Below, piece by piece: positions 28,401 to 38,382 of a stretch of 64,000 nt of DNA (position 1 is its first letter; every line of letters starts with the position of its first letter). The DNA is from Gordionus sp. m RMFG-2023 (taxonomy: Eukaryota; Nematomorpha; Gordioida; Chordodea; Parachordodidae), in the NCBI RefSeq assembly GCF_954871325.1, contig NC_088778.1:25033120-25097119 (forward strand), given 5' to 3'. The translations under genes and the position numbers were made by a program. Under the pieces are notes generated by a model. It had not been told where the DNA came from and ran no database searches. It saw nothing but the letters and a program-made list of their open reading frames with translations.

Positions 28401-31400
28401 TTAATAATATATTTCTATATATATATATAAAAAGTAACTTTTAGAATTTTATACTATCTAAAATAAAGTGGATATTAATAGTTCATATTATAGATAAATC
28501 TGTATCGTATTTTCTTTTTAAAATTGATAATGTAGTATTAGCAATCCATCCTTATTTGATTCTAATTCTCCCTTATTCTGAAATATTCGGATGAAAAATG
28601 TTTTAAATAAATAATCTACTTAAGTTTTATCTTTCCTCCAAGTAACGAAAACCTTACCCCAAATATTTTTTTCTTAAAATTAAATATTAATTCTTTTATA
28701 AGTTAATCCTGTTTGTTTTGGGTAGTGATAACCAAATTAATTTTTTAAAAAAAGAAGCCATTAAGTTTTCCTCGGAATATTTAATATTATTTAGTGGAGT
28801 CGTGAGGTATATCGGAAATTCAGGGCATACTGGGATCTTTAAATTTTAGGCATTTGTATCGCATATTATTTCTTTCTTTTTTTAAATTTTTAAAGACTTG
28901 ATTTTACTGGAATCGTAATCTAGTATGTGTATAATATACCCACTTTACCCATTTCAGGCAATTTTATCACTAAATTTTAGATCAATTTATATACTGATTA
29001 AAAAGTAACCCAAAATTTTGAACAAGCTAAAATATAATTCCGGGCACAATCAGTTCTTAAAAATTTTTAAGGTGCTATAATTATTTAAATGTTAAACGAT
29101 ACCTACGCCATATATATAGTAATGCGAAAAAAAAAGAAATCTTGATTTTTTTAAAAAATATGGACTAAGTAAATGAAAAAACGACAAAATAAATACCTTT
29201 AAAAAATGATCAGGGATTAACCCAGGAAGCAGCAGATTCTCAAGAGGTTGGGATCTTCGCTGGCATATGTCATTTTTTTCCACTATATTAATTTGAAAAT
29301 GACATTTATTGTGGACGTATATAAATATTTATTCTTTTACTTGTTTTTCACTTACCAAATTTAATATATATTTAAATGCTTTTTCCCGTAGGTTGCTTGA
29401 ATCGTAAATTGAGAGATGCGAGTGTGATAGGAATAAGAAATGATAGAGCAAATACGTATCTAGCCAATAATTGCAAAGAGGGTCACCCCACTCAAATATA
29501 CGACCCCCAATGTTCTGAATCAGGTTACGGTGACCCGTGTGGTGATGGTAAATACACATATATATATTTCGTATATGATAAATTAGTTCCAAAAAATGTA
29601 TAAAACTTCATCAATTTTTAATTTTTGCTTTGTACCAATTTATTATTAGGTGTTTGCTCTCTTTAAATAATGTGTATAACCAGGGATGCCCGGGTTCAGC
29701 TAGGGTTTAAGAATTTTTGAATTGATAAAAAAAATCTATGTTTAAAACATAATTAAAAAACTAGACATTTAATTTGGTATATAAAATAAATTTTTTATTA
29801 TATTTCAAACAATATAACTAATTTTTTTTAACTTAATTTATATAACAATAAATATTTATATGAGATTATATAAAATATAAGGTTGATATATTTAAAAATA
29901 GTTTATATATGGGATCCATTAATAATTATTTTATATCTTATAGGTTGTTACGTACCCAAAATAGAATACGGTAATATTAATTACACAATCGGGAACCAGA
30001 ACATTTCGAGTGGGTTATACCCCATAGGTACGATAATCAATGTTGTTTGCTCTCCAGGACACAGTCCAGGCAACCTTATTATTGCTAAGTGTCTATCAAA
30101 GGGCTGGACTGAATTGCCGAAATGCTCCAAAGGTGTTTTTTTTATAAAGTATCCTTTATAAGTAAAGATTGATAGCTTCTTATTTCATTATATTTTTACG
30201 AACCCCGCTTTGTCATCGATTATAATATTTACGTGTAGATATAATATTTACGTGTAGATGAGTTATCAAGACAAATAATATTGGAAAAGGCTTTAATCTA
30301 TGATTGCACATAAATATGGTTAAATAGCTTAGTGCAATATAAATCTAAGATGCAGGATTTCGTCTTAATGTTTTAACTGAATCAATTAGATGTAATAATA
30401 TGCCTATTTATCGCAGCGAAGTTATATAAAATATGATATAAATATAAGGATTTTACAATCATTTTTTTGAATACTTCGTCGCGAATTCGCTCTATCTGTT
30501 AATCCATGTTTTCTTCTGGCGCCTTAAAACTTTATAATCTTGAATTTAACCATTTTTTGTTCTTCTAATATTTTAAATTTTAAATGGACCTTCTATTATT
30601 AAAAAAAACTATTCAAAGATTTTATTATAAGGATTTAATGTTACAAATATCTTATAAACCTTTTGTGTTATTTCTTTTATCAAAGGATGTGGTTTTCTAA
30701 GTAATCAACTTGAGGATTTAATCGATATTCAAGATAACAGTAAAGTTCACGATTCTTATCCAATGAATTCGAAAATTGTGGTAAGATGTCCTCCGGATAT
30801 GCTTTTATTGGGAAAACCAGATCTAAAGTGTGTTAACGGTACTTGGGACGACTCTACCAAATGCATAAGCAAACGTAAAAATTATTGTTTAATAAACAAG
30901 GATTATAAAAAAATCCTCAAATTTTAAATATTTTTCTTCTTTAAATAAATTAGAAACCTTTCGTTATCCGAGTTCAAATCCGTTCCAAATTAAATTTAAA
31001 TCAGCTGGTCTGACTTGGTCGATCAGAATATTGGCTTTTAAATATCTATTTGGATCCCGGAGTTAGGCAAAAGTTTTTTTTGGGCCTAGCCGGATTCGGG
31101 CAGAAACATGATACTTAACTTAGTTTGTTTTAGAGATTTAATAAATCTTCTTTTTTCATAAAAAAACCAAAATTTCTTATTTCTCTCGAGCGCTTATAAA
31201 AAAAATTCTTGCTTTTCTCGATTGCAAAAGTTTTAAAACACAGATCAGACCCATTTCTAAAAATAATAGTACACCCTCTATATCATATACGGACCGACAG
31301 AAATTGAACTGCGCCGGTTGAGTATGGTCAAATCAATATCGCATTAAAATAATGCGGTGTATTGATCTCATCATATATGAATTTCAATACCTTCATAACA

Positions 31401-33063
31401 TTTCAGCCATTCATTCATTATCCAAATGGTGATTCAAAATATTGATTGAGACAAAAAATATAAAATTTTGATAACTTATTAATTTATTTATAATTAAATA
31501 CCCAACATTTAATATTTAGAATATTAGTATAATTTTATATTTATAAATTATAACTAAAGTACCTAAAAAAAATCCTTATTTTTAAATAGCAGTTGAGACT
31601 CGGAGTTTATAGACCGAAACTGAGGTAATCAAGTTCGAGATCTATCCTAAACTTAGCTTGGAAAATATATTCATGTAAATTTTTTGTACTAAAAGAAGCT
31701 TATGTGAAATCATGTATGTTAGGGTTAGGGTTAGACAAACATGGTTTAGTTCTAGTTTATAGATTTTTTTAAAAAATGGTATTCTTTTATCATTCATCTT
31801 AAATAGAACAATAAAAAAATATACATTTAATATAAATCTACGGTTAATTATAAAAATTTTATAAAATATTTTTAAAAAAAAGTATATAGCCTAACAAATA
31901 AAAACATAAAAATTGATTTCCTCCCAGAATTAAGAAATTCCCTAAAACTGACCTTTAGAACGAAAGAATTGGTTTGTTCTAGGATTAGGAAATATTTCTT
32001 GGTAAAAAAAAATAAATGTCGTTTTAATCTCGCCATTATGATATTAATATCTTCTTGATTTAGTCATTGATTAATCAATGAATATTAGTCCCACAATCTT
32101 ACACTTGACCATAAAGTAAAATGGAATCGGCTCTTCAAAATAAATCTAATATTGAGTTATAAATTTAATTTTCAAAAATATTAAAGTATTGTTGTTTTTT
32201 CTTGCAAATTATACTTTTTATAAGGGGTAGGATAATCTTTATTTATATCTTTGGCAGACAAGTATTTTTTTATCATATTAAAACATTACAATTTAACAAT
32301 TTTTATTAAAATAATTTGTAATTTGATATCGTTATGATTGAAAGCTAACAACTTCGTATACGTTACCATCGGAGTCATAATTTTGTTCATCGTTTTGGTG
32401 GTTACAGCCATATGTTTGTACATATACTTTACTAAATTTCGTCATTCCGAGGACATTGACAAAAGTTAATCATTATACTTTCTTAAATTTAAAATCATTT
32501 CATTTATTTTCAATAGAAGAAGATAGTTCATATAGCAGTTACGAGCCTGAAGTCAAAAAACTTTCCCCAGGTATTTTAAAAAATATATAATATTTATTTT
32601 ATTGGTATAGTCATTTATAAGAAATACGTGTAATAGCAAATAAACATGATTTTACTAAAATATTTATAATATTAAATTTTATTCAAATTATAAATTACCA
32701 GGCCCTGAAAATTCAGAATATTTACCCTCTGACAGCTCAGCAGGGCTCTATCACTATGCTCATTTCGAATTTGTTCGCCCAATATTTGACAAAATGGAGC
32801 AATCTGATTTTGATGGAACGACAGAAGGTTTCATTTTTAACCTATAAAACACATCAAGATAAAAACTCTAATTGGATTTTTTTTCATAACTTTGCTATAT
32901 TTAATTCAAACATATAGATACAAATTATACGAACATCCAAAGTTATAACATCTTAAAAGATATACCTGAACCTATGGACAAAAACGGTGATACCAATATA
33001 CAAGGTAAAAAATCAGCAGAAGAAAAAGCCACTGGAGTAAAATCTCAAAGCGTGGATCTATGA
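305..33063 (+). CDS. Large type I membrane receptor: 2 F5/8C, 7 Ig, about 7 sushi, TM, tail (5' end outside window)
   Basis: About 29 exons can be joined in one frame, giving roughly 1,730 residues. The order is two F5/8 type C (fucolectin/tachylectin-4-like) domains, seven Ig-like modules, a run of sushi/CCP modules, a hydrophobic helix and a tail of about 120 residues ending at TGA 33061-33063. Nearly every module starts after AG with two bases completing a split codon and ends with one base before GT, so the modules are class 1-1. The first exon found already begins inside the first lectin-like domain in phase 1, so the signal-peptide exon is upstream. The first half of Ig module 5 and perhaps one small exon of lectin domain 1 were not located. 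Family knowledge suggests an extracellular binding or adhesion protein; ligand and role are unknown. I do not recognise a named gene with this architecture. Introns are rich in mobile-element debris. Confidence 0.85.
2923..3556 (+). CDS. Receptor exons: F5/8C (fucolectin-like) domain 2
   Basis: Exons are 2923-3113, 3165-3225 and 3329-3556, all in phase. The intron between the first two is only 51 bp. The domain starts NLALGKWAYNK, continues with ASGPSSVNDG (the usual ASxAVDG position), FWMLDLGEIYDVKKV, VIVIAFN, CGLVIHGRYIKLQS and LELSLCEVEIYG. This is a textbook fucolectin/tachylectin-4-type (FTP) F5/8C fold from first to last strand. It lies directly after domain 1 and before the first Ig module. 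Fucose binding is typical of the family, but the binding-loop residues cannot be assigned by eye. Confidence 0.85.
3727..9187 (+). CDS. Receptor exons: Ig-like modules 1-4
   Basis: Module 1 is exon 3727-4023 (TLNCTVNG, YWLDS, SFRCCIRE). Module 2 is split by an internal intron into 5878-6007 and 6199-6356 (MLFCQTKGG, LHWIVND, SYNISCGA). Module 3 is 6796-7068 (LILKCAITD, FWIYK, GTYKCVAE). Module 4 is 8813-9187 (LILNCTT, FIWKK, SGTYTCDID). Each has the two sheet cysteines and core tryptophan of a V/I-set Ig fold, and all outer borders are phase 1. Module 4 is longer because it begins with a charged linker containing IIRRHKRDSEES, a possible proprotein-convertase site. Introns between these exons are 0.2-1.9 kb and hold only repeats and unrecognised AT-rich DNA. 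Confidence 0.85.
6610..6712. other. GC-rich island inside a receptor intron
   Basis: About 100 bp of clearly GC-richer sequence with a small inverted repeat (GGGCGCC...GGTGCCC) stands out from the AT-rich intron between Ig modules 2 and 3. No reading frame or known RNA is evident. It may be the remains of an inserted element. Confidence 0.3.
7500..7618 (-). repeat. tRNA-derived SINE-like copy
   Basis: On the minus strand this reads like a tRNA gene with an A-box-like stretch (GTGGCCAAGTCAGTTAAG, + positions about 7592-7609) and a B box (GTTCGAGGTTCAAATCC, about 7553-7570). The acceptor stem does not close and no sound anticodon arm forms, so it is not a functional tRNA. Related copies occur near 35100 and, weaker, near 43480, all in the same orientation. 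That makes a tRNA-derived SINE family the best reading. Confidence 0.5.
8405..8495. repeat. End of a GGCCCG-rich hAT-type MITE
   Basis: The stretch carries GGGCCGGGCTGGGC and closes with AGGCCCGATGCAGATCACTA. The same end occurs at 25535-25553 and, inverted, at 58972. The partner end was not found nearby, so this is probably a truncated copy. Confidence 0.5.
9330..9960 (-). pseudogene. Broken retroelement gag-like fossil (uncertain)
   Basis: This 630-bp stretch is much richer in C (+ strand) than its surroundings and has internal partial repeats. On the minus strand, around 9660-9720, it holds a zinc-knuckle-like motif of the kind found in retroelement gag or ORF1 proteins, followed by glycine- and charge-rich repetitive coding. 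It is broken. No reverse transcriptase or clear terminal repeats were identified beside it, so the family (LTR element or LINE ORF1) is open. It lies in the large intron before Ig module 5. Confidence 0.3.
13310..13615. repeat. Tandem array, about 100-bp unit, 3 diverged copies
   Basis: The landmark CACAAAAATAG (first copy CGCAAAAATAG) recurs at about 13334, 13438 and 13537. In between are shared blocks such as GTGAGCATTTAATA and CAATTTGGACA. The array is in an intron and has no coding potential. Confidence 0.6.
13888..14040 (+). mobile_element. Small MITE, TGTTGTTAAACGGC family, copy 1
   Basis: It begins TGTTGTTAAATGGCTC, shares GGCTAACTCATTAT and the interior CATCTATGAGCAAGATCTTC with copies at 15711-15893 and 47399-47580, and ends near GAGTTAGTCGTTT. 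The inverted ends and length under 200 bp indicate a non-autonomous DNA transposon. No clear target duplication. Confidence 0.55.
14638..17410 (+). CDS. Receptor exons: Ig-like modules 5-7, two of them lacking the disulfide cysteines
   Basis: Exon 14638-14806 is the second half of module 5 (VFWQKKS, AGDWVCVATS). It starts in phase 0, so its first half should be an exon somewhere in 9188-14637, which I could not find. Exon 15002-15229 is module 6 (LILAVGKTNGVKWSKN, SDSGHYSIQT). Exons 16634-16773 and 17230-17410 form module 7 (LKMIFKTQ, IFWGKMNG, KDDAGLYNLTLV). Modules 6 and 7 keep the tryptophan and the D.G.Y motif but have other residues at both cysteine positions. All phases join. Cysteine-less Ig folds exist in other animals, so these are likely functional rather than broken; the frames are open. 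Confidence 0.8.
15711..15893 (-). mobile_element. Small MITE, TGTTGTTAAACGGC family, copy 2
   Basis: Inverted relative to copy 1. It ends with GCCGTTTAACAACA and contains TTTTGCTCATAGATGGCAC, the complement of the interior block in copy 1. It lies in the intron after Ig module 6. Confidence 0.55.
19659..22369 (+). CDS. Receptor exons: sushi/CCP modules 1-3
   Basis: Three one-exon sushi modules: 19659-19859, 21722-21874 and 22190-22369. Each has four cysteines at sushi spacing: GCSPF/WSC/TIC/PTC, GCSLPP/IKC/MIC/TSC and CKSN/IPC/WVC/SPC. The NGTWFPN and NGNWNKT strands before the last cysteine are typical. All three begin and end in phase 1. Sushi modules are common in complement regulators, selectins and invertebrate recognition proteins. 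Here they sit between the Ig block and the membrane, where they could act as a stalk or as binding modules. Confidence 0.85.
23740..23905 (-). pseudogene. Coding-like fragment of an unidentified mobile element
   Basis: On the minus strand a stretch reads ALDFFKELGKRISART, then an acidic turn and LRQRLAINIVKYN. From memory this resembles a conserved tail block of proteins encoded by some invertebrate mobile elements, but I cannot name the family. It has no continuation into a full gene and looks broken. It lies in the intron after sushi module 3. Confidence 0.3.
24773..25553. mobile_element. GGCCCG-rich hAT-type MITE with a palindromic element nested inside
   Basis: The left end TAGACATCTATAAACCCG and right end AGGCCCGATGCAGATCACTA are diverged inverted repeats. 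The 8-bp flanks ATGTGTGT (24765-24772) and ATATGTAT (25554-25561) match at 6 of 8 positions, as expected of an old hAT duplication. The middle (about 25022-25365) is a separate palindrome, which explains why this copy is longer than the 366-bp copy at 58972. Confidence 0.5.
25022..25365. repeat. Palindromic repeat, arms of about 110 bp
   Basis: The left arm (about 25022-25140) and the reverse complement of the right arm (about 25245-25365) share ATCATTTTTTTGAGC and GAAATGTATTCCA with few differences. A related single arm occurs near 25690-25735 and another near 28885-28980. This fits a foldback or MITE family. Confidence 0.6.
26207..28275 (+). CDS. Receptor exons: one sushi module split by a large insertion
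   Basis: Exon 26207-26245 (39 bp) starts a sushi module with GCQEPTIKF and holds only its first cysteine. Exons 26562-26705 and 26781-27092 then add about 150 residues of lysine-rich, hydrophilic sequence of no family I know, including KKKSKRSEK and two extra cysteines (PCKML, VMCLN). Exon 27997-28275 continues with about 50 polar residues and then supplies the missing three sushi cysteines (QATCL, IIKCQ, LINCD) and the NGLWEP strand. All junctions are phase 1. The acceptor at 27997 was chosen because it is the AG that keeps frame; it is less certain than the rest. Confidence 0.65.
29392..30874 (+). CDS. Receptor exons: last three sushi/CCP modules
   Basis: Exons are 29392-29547, 29944-30132 and 30686-30874. 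The first has four cysteines (GCLN, NNC, PQC, DPC) but an atypical, short, polar core. The second is a near-canonical sushi module (GCYVPKIEYG, YPIGT, VVCSPGH, AKCLSKGW, PKC). The third has GCGFL, VVRCPPD, LKCVNGTWDD and TKC. All are phase 1 at both ends and lead directly to the transmembrane exon. Confidence 0.85.
31719..31734 (+). repeat. Short telomere-like TTAGGG run
   Basis: TTAGGGTTAGGGTTAG, 2.7 units of the animal telomere repeat, lies in the last large receptor intron. It is too short to mean much and may be chance or an end-repair scar. Confidence 0.4.
32345..33063 (+). CDS. Receptor exons: transmembrane helix and cytoplasmic tail
   Basis: Exon 32345-32464 encodes a hydrophobic helix of about 26 residues starting FVYVTIGVI, followed by basic and polar KFRHSED, as expected for a type I membrane protein. 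Tail exons are 32517-32570, 32702-32827 and 32918-33063, all in phase. The tail has several tyrosines: YSSYEPEV, SEYLPSD, and the pair YTNI and YNIL, which fit YxxPhi sorting or SH2-type motifs. The C-terminus is VKSQSVDL, compatible with a hydrophobic PDZ ligand. No kinase, TIR or death domain is present, so signalling would need partner proteins. The motif roles are inference from short patterns. Confidence 0.85.
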
Positions 33064-33203
33064 CTGGAAAGGGGAAACCAGATAGGGGCTTTAATGATAT
33101 TTTATGTTAAGAAACTAACCTAGTGACTGTGTAAAAATTGTAATATATAATATCATAATGTAAACTGTAATAATTATTTTCACTTGTTATCATCCAATAT
33201 ATA

Positions 33204-33209
33204 AATAAA
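33204..33209 (+). promoter_or_regulatory. Polyadenylation signal of the receptor gene
   Basis: A perfect AATAAA lies about 140 bp after the receptor stop codon and is followed by a GT-rich stretch (GTCTTGTGTT). It fits a short 3' UTR. Confidence 0.7.
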
Positions 33210-33481
33210 GTCTTGTGTTAAAATAACAAAGTTATATAAAATTCATCAGATAATTAAACATTTAATGATACGTACCATTATTAGCTTCGTGTGTTTTTTT
33301 GAAACGAATTAAGTGCATAATATCTCGATATAAAATTAACTTATGTATTTTTATTTAATATTTTTAAATTTGCAAATATTTCATTTAAGTATTGATATTT
33401 TTAAATATTATTTTCAAAATAATCATAAATTATAGTAATCAGTGATATCTTAAAATGGGATAGGTTTTAAATCGGTAAAAC

Positions 33482-33838
33482 AAAAATCGTTAAAAATTGG
33501 GAATTTCTCTTAGATTTCATAAAAAAAATTTAAAGTAAATTTGAAATTAATATTATTAGATGCTAAAGTTTAAACACTTGTATTTAAGTTGAGTTATCAG
33601 AAAAATTACTAAAAATAGTGAAAATGTTATCATTATTCCCAATTTGGGAATCAAACTGGGAATATGGATTATATTTCCTCCATTTTTAGCGATTTTTTAA
33701 AATTCTCAACTTAAATACAAGTGTATATTACCCTAGAATTTATTAATATTAATTTCAAATTTACTTTAAAAATTTTCTAGGAGATATAAGCTAGATTCCC
33801 AATTTTTAGTTATTTTTATTTTAGCAATATTGAACGGA
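33482..33838. repeat. Large imperfect palindrome downstream of the receptor gene
   Basis: Arms 33482-33620 and 33679-33838 are inverted copies sharing TAAAAATTGGGAAT, AAAGTAAATTTGAAATTAAT and CACTTGTATTTAAGTTGAG. The 60-bp loop has the short repeat TTTGGGAATCAAACTGGGAAT. It is probably a foldback transposon, 270 bp after the receptor polyadenylation signal. Confidence 0.65.
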
Positions 33839-33839
33839 A

Positions 33840-36264
33840 ACCCTTAAAATTTACTTTAAAACCCAGATCAAAATTTGTTAAAGTAATTTCAAAGAGTGTG
33901 TGGTCATATAAAATTCCGCATAGTTAACGAAGGGTTAAACTTATTATACATATTTATAAAAAGATGATGACAAAGATTGCAGTGATTTGCAAATTTGAAA
34001 TAATTTACGATATAAAATACTATAACCTCACCCGGTATTTGAGTAACTTTCGACATCTTCACTAAGAATATTAAATTAATTTGAATTTTAAATATTTACA
34101 ATTTTAAAATGAATGTTAAATATATTTTTAATGTTCAAATCAAATTAAATTATAAAATATGTATTATAAGTTTGTTGGCTTGTCCCGACCCGCCCATTGA
34201 AATTTTTTATCAACCCAATTCATTTATGTCTCTTCTATATTGCCAAATAGCTAAAACCGCATCTCCATTTTAAAAATAAAATTATGGTGGATGAAGATCA
34301 GAAAGATCAAGATGCCAAGATTCAGAATATAGAAAAAGCATAGAAGATTTTTGTAAAGAAAAACAAAAGAAATCTTAGAAAAGTGCATTATTTAAAATAA
34401 GAAAATAAAATAAGATCCAATATTAAAAATAAAAAATATCCTTTTCCTTCCCATTTTTATTTCAATTTTTTTAAATAAATTCAATTAAAATAAAAAGTAT
34501 CCACAAATAATGGTTCTTAATTTTTTAGGTTTTAAATGAAGGTTTTGTAAGACTTTAAAAAAATTAATTTTATCTTCTTATTTCGGTTCAGTCACAGTGT
34601 CGTAACTTTGTCTATTTTAGATGATAGAAAGCTAGTTAGGGAAACTAATGAAAAATATTTTCGCCAACTAAATTTTAAGTTTTTAGGTTATTCAATGCAA
34701 AATTTAAAGTTTTTAAACCAATTAGCCATGATAATTCAAAAACACAGCGAACTGAACATCGAAATCTGCAATTAGGTTTTAGAGTAAACAATTTTTTTTA
34801 ATAAGAAATATGTGCTGATGTAATGGTATTTCATCAAAATTTGTATGAATCCATGTAAGATTTCCTAATTGTTATTTTTGAAAGTTTTTAAGGTGAACCG
34901 CCAATAGATGCCAATAGATGACCCAATCATTGAGAGACTATTATGTTTAATAACGTTATTAGCTAATGCCCTACCAAACCAAGGTTCTGGAAAATTAAAT
35001 TTCGTTTTACTTATTAATTTTTTTTTAAGCTTTTAAACAAAAATAAGAATAAACATATATGAACATGCATTGAATTTAAAAAAGTTTAAAAATATGAAAG
35101 GATTTGAATTCAGAATCATCGGGTTGACAGGCGACTATCTTATCGACTAGGCCACATACACTTTCCGAAAGTTACAATTTAAATATATACTATAACCAAA
35201 TTTGGCAGTCTCCATCCAAATGAAAAATCAACAAAATACCAATACGCTGTGTATTGCCTATAATTTATTATATATAAGGAAGATATCCAGGAATTGATTT
35301 TAAAATCTTTAACAAAATCAATTTCCGCTGCATCTTCATATTCCTTCCATCCATACTGCACAATATACTTCTTTGCAGATGCAGTGTGATGTTAGCTGGA
35401 GCGTCACTAACCTTTACAATATGGAGCTCAAGTAAGAAATATTTATGGGGGACTACGCCTCCATGCCCCTATTTTGTGAATCTTTGGCCCGCTTTTCCTT
35501 CTTCGGTCGGGTTTTAAAAAATATGTTATACTTTTTAAAATGAAATTTGCAAACTTTGAACTAATATTAAAATTTCATATTTGGTCATTTATTATGCATA
35601 CATACCAATACTAGCATATAGATAATAAGTAAAACTTTACTAGACATTTAGTAAGCTAAATTTATTATTTTTAATATAAAAATATTTATCAATTTATTAA
35701 AGTGTTAAATATTGGTTATTGTAGAATATATATGTTATAATTTATAATATCAAAAAGCTTAATATTATATTTGTGATTTCGAATATAAAATTTGCAAGTT
35801 AAAAGATCATAAAAATGATTTTAAAAATTTTTTTCCTTCATTATCCAATACTTAATATGAATTTTTGCTACCGACAAGCTTAAGTCTATGCCTATATTTA
35901 ATTTTATCTTTAATTACATTAGAAAATTTAATACCATAAGAGATATCTTCAGATTGAGCCTCACACATTGCATTTATTGTTTTACAAATAAAATATCTTA
36001 TATATAAATTATTTTACCAAATTTATTTTCTTAACTTTTTTGTTTTCAATGTATATATGTCAGTTACAAGTGACGAACAGCAATAACATTTATATATAGA
36101 TATAACAAAAATTATTAATTAATTGGAATACATTAATATAAAATTATTTACAAAATAAATTGATGTAACAAAAACGAAAAAATACTTTTAGTTCAAAGAT
36201 TGTATAAAACGAATTTAAGTTTAGTTTTTTTTTTAAAAATTGAATTTAAATCAACAACTTTCAT
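33840..36264. other. Gene-free AT-rich intergenic stretch
   Basis: Apart from the SINE-like copy near 35100-35165, I see no exon-like reading frame, RNA gene or recognisable element here. A slightly GC-richer patch at 35400-35520 is unexplained. Confidence 0.5.
35098..35165 (-). repeat. tRNA-derived SINE-like copy 2
   Basis: The minus strand reads GTGGCCTAGTCGATAAG (A box, + about 35139-35157), then CAACCCGATGATTC and GAATTCAAATCC (B box, about 35100-35112). It aligns block by block with the copy at 7500-7618. Confidence 0.45.
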
Positions 36265-36937
36265 CAGTCTACCTGACAGATTATTCACTGGATGCAAACC
36301 CTCTAAAAAATCAATACCTACCTCCTAAAAAATTTCCCATTATTTATCATACCCTTTTAATTATAATAGTAGTCCCGTCATAAATTTTAAAAAGAATATA
36401 TTAATGCTCTGACAACTATCAAAATATTGTGAACATATACGAGTTATTTTTAGAACATGAATTCAATTAAAAAATTTACATATACAATGAATGCATTATT
36501 ATAGTATATTGTTTATTATAGTATATTGTTTATTATAGTATATTGTTTATTATAGTATATTGTTTATTATAGTATATTGTTTATTATAGTATATTGTTTA
36601 TCATAAATATGAGTTTACTGATAGAATTTCTAACCCTTAAATTACTTCAAAAAAGCAGAAACTGATCCAGAAATTGTTTTATTTAGAAAATAATTTCTAT
36701 GATTGTGGGCAATATATAGATTTGGTCGATGTTTAGCAATATCATAAGGCCTATAATAAAAGTATTAATTTTTACAGAATATATTTTGCCCTATTTTATC
36801 TTGAAATTTAATATATAACCTCCCCTTCACCAATAAATTTATCTTATTCACTACCCTTTTAACATGTTTACCCCATACCCCCCTCAAATAAAATTGGATG
36901 CGAACTATTCCTACCCCCATCGCTCATGTAGGCGCTG
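36265..36937 (+). mobile_element. 560-bp hAT-type MITE family, copy 1 with minisatellite inside
   Basis: It starts CAGTCTACCTGACAG and ends GCTCATGTAGGCGCTG, matching the ends of the complete copy at 38383-38943. Interior blocks such as TATAGATTTGGTCGATG and AAAGTATTAATTTTTACAG are shared. The extra length is due to the 18-bp minisatellite at 36497-36600. No exact 8-bp duplication is visible. Confidence 0.6.
36497..36600 (+). repeat. 18-bp minisatellite, 5.8 copies
   Basis: Near-perfect tandem copies of TATTATAGTATATTGTTT. Their identity implies recent expansion inside an older MITE copy. Confidence 0.9.
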
Positions 36938-37009
36938 TTTCTCACAATTAATCTTCTTTTATTCTCTAAAGCATAGTTTGAAATTGAAAAACTATTTTTT
37001 AAATGTAAT

Positions 37010-37495
37010 GTTAAACTCCAACTCTTTCAACGACCCATCTCCTTTGTCAAAAATATCATCAACATCAATATAGCTTCTATGTCCATTATTTAAAACTTTC
37101 ATCTCAAAATCAATAGCTCTTCTTTTTTCATTATCTAAAAAATATTAAATAAATGAGTAAAGGATGTTTTAATTAAATATACTTTATTCTCTCTTTCACT
37201 GGCCCCTCTTATTTTGTCTAAAATAGCTTCAATATTGTTTCAATTTCCATTATTTAATTTATCTCAAAATATATCTTCTTTCTTCATTATCTAATAAATA
37301 TAATATAAATGAGTTAACGATGTTTTAATTAAATATACTTTAGCTCCAAATCTTTCATTTCTCCTTTTCTTTTGTCTACTATATTATCAATATTACTTTT
37401 CATTATTTAAGGCATTCATCTCAAAGTTAATCTTTTTTCATTATCTAATATAAAATAAATGAGTAAAAGATGTTTTCAATAAATATACTAGAGTT
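37010..37495. repeat. Tandem array, about 150-bp unit, 3 copies
   Basis: Three diverged units share CATTATTTAA, CATCTCAAA, TTTTTTCATTATCTAA and AAATGAGTAAAGGATGTTTT; the last block recurs at about 37152, 37308 and 37456. The array directly follows MITE copy 1. No coding capacity. Confidence 0.65.
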
Positions 37496-38382
37496 TTAAT
37501 AAATTCGTATGATGGATTGGAAGAAATTTTCTTAAAATTAGGAAGAGGTCAAGTAAATTAAATTTAAAAATGAGTATTATAATTAGTGATTTTGAACTTG
37601 GCTAATACAAATCACAATATTAAATTAGATTTATTTCATTTTCGATTTCTAAAATAATCGAAATAATAAAAATCAATTAAGCTTCAACTGTTAATATTTA
37701 ATTGATATTTAGACATTATTAGGTATATAAATACTTTGTATTTGTAATATTTTAATATCAAATTCCATAATAATTCTATATGAAAATAGAATATATATAA
37801 CTCTAAAATAATAATAAACATAATATAAACTTATTATACCTATGAATGATAATTTTTAACATAGAATTTGATTGCAATTGGTAATATAGTGAAAATATAA
37901 TTTATTGTATTAATCTATAATTATAGCACTCATATAATAAAATTTATATAGTTTATATATTTATAAAATAATATCAATGTAAAACATAATAGAATTTTAC
38001 AAATAAAATCGTTCAGGATGCTATCAAAATTTTTCAGGCGGCTACTAGAGAGCCATTAAAAGATTTCGTTCTGGGGGCTATTCAAATTTTTGAAGGTACT
38101 CGAGTCCCTGCTTGCATCCCCCTAGTGATGCTATTGTTAGATTATATGTATTTAGTCTTAGTTTATGAAAAATGATGAGATATTTAAATAAGGACCGCCA
38201 AAACTGAAGTTCTATTTGTGGATGAATAAACCCTAAATAAAATTTTTATCGAACATATTTTGATATGCATAAAATAATGCTGATTTTGTATTTTTTGCTC
38301 TAAGTTTTCAATACATTTCCCACATAATCTTTAAATTAAAGTTCTGCTATAATTATTAGTGTCATTCATTATATAATACGAT

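Noticed and set aside
31719-31734. Interstitial telomere or chromosome end
   Set aside because: Fewer than three TTAGGG units inside a gene intron; too little to support it.
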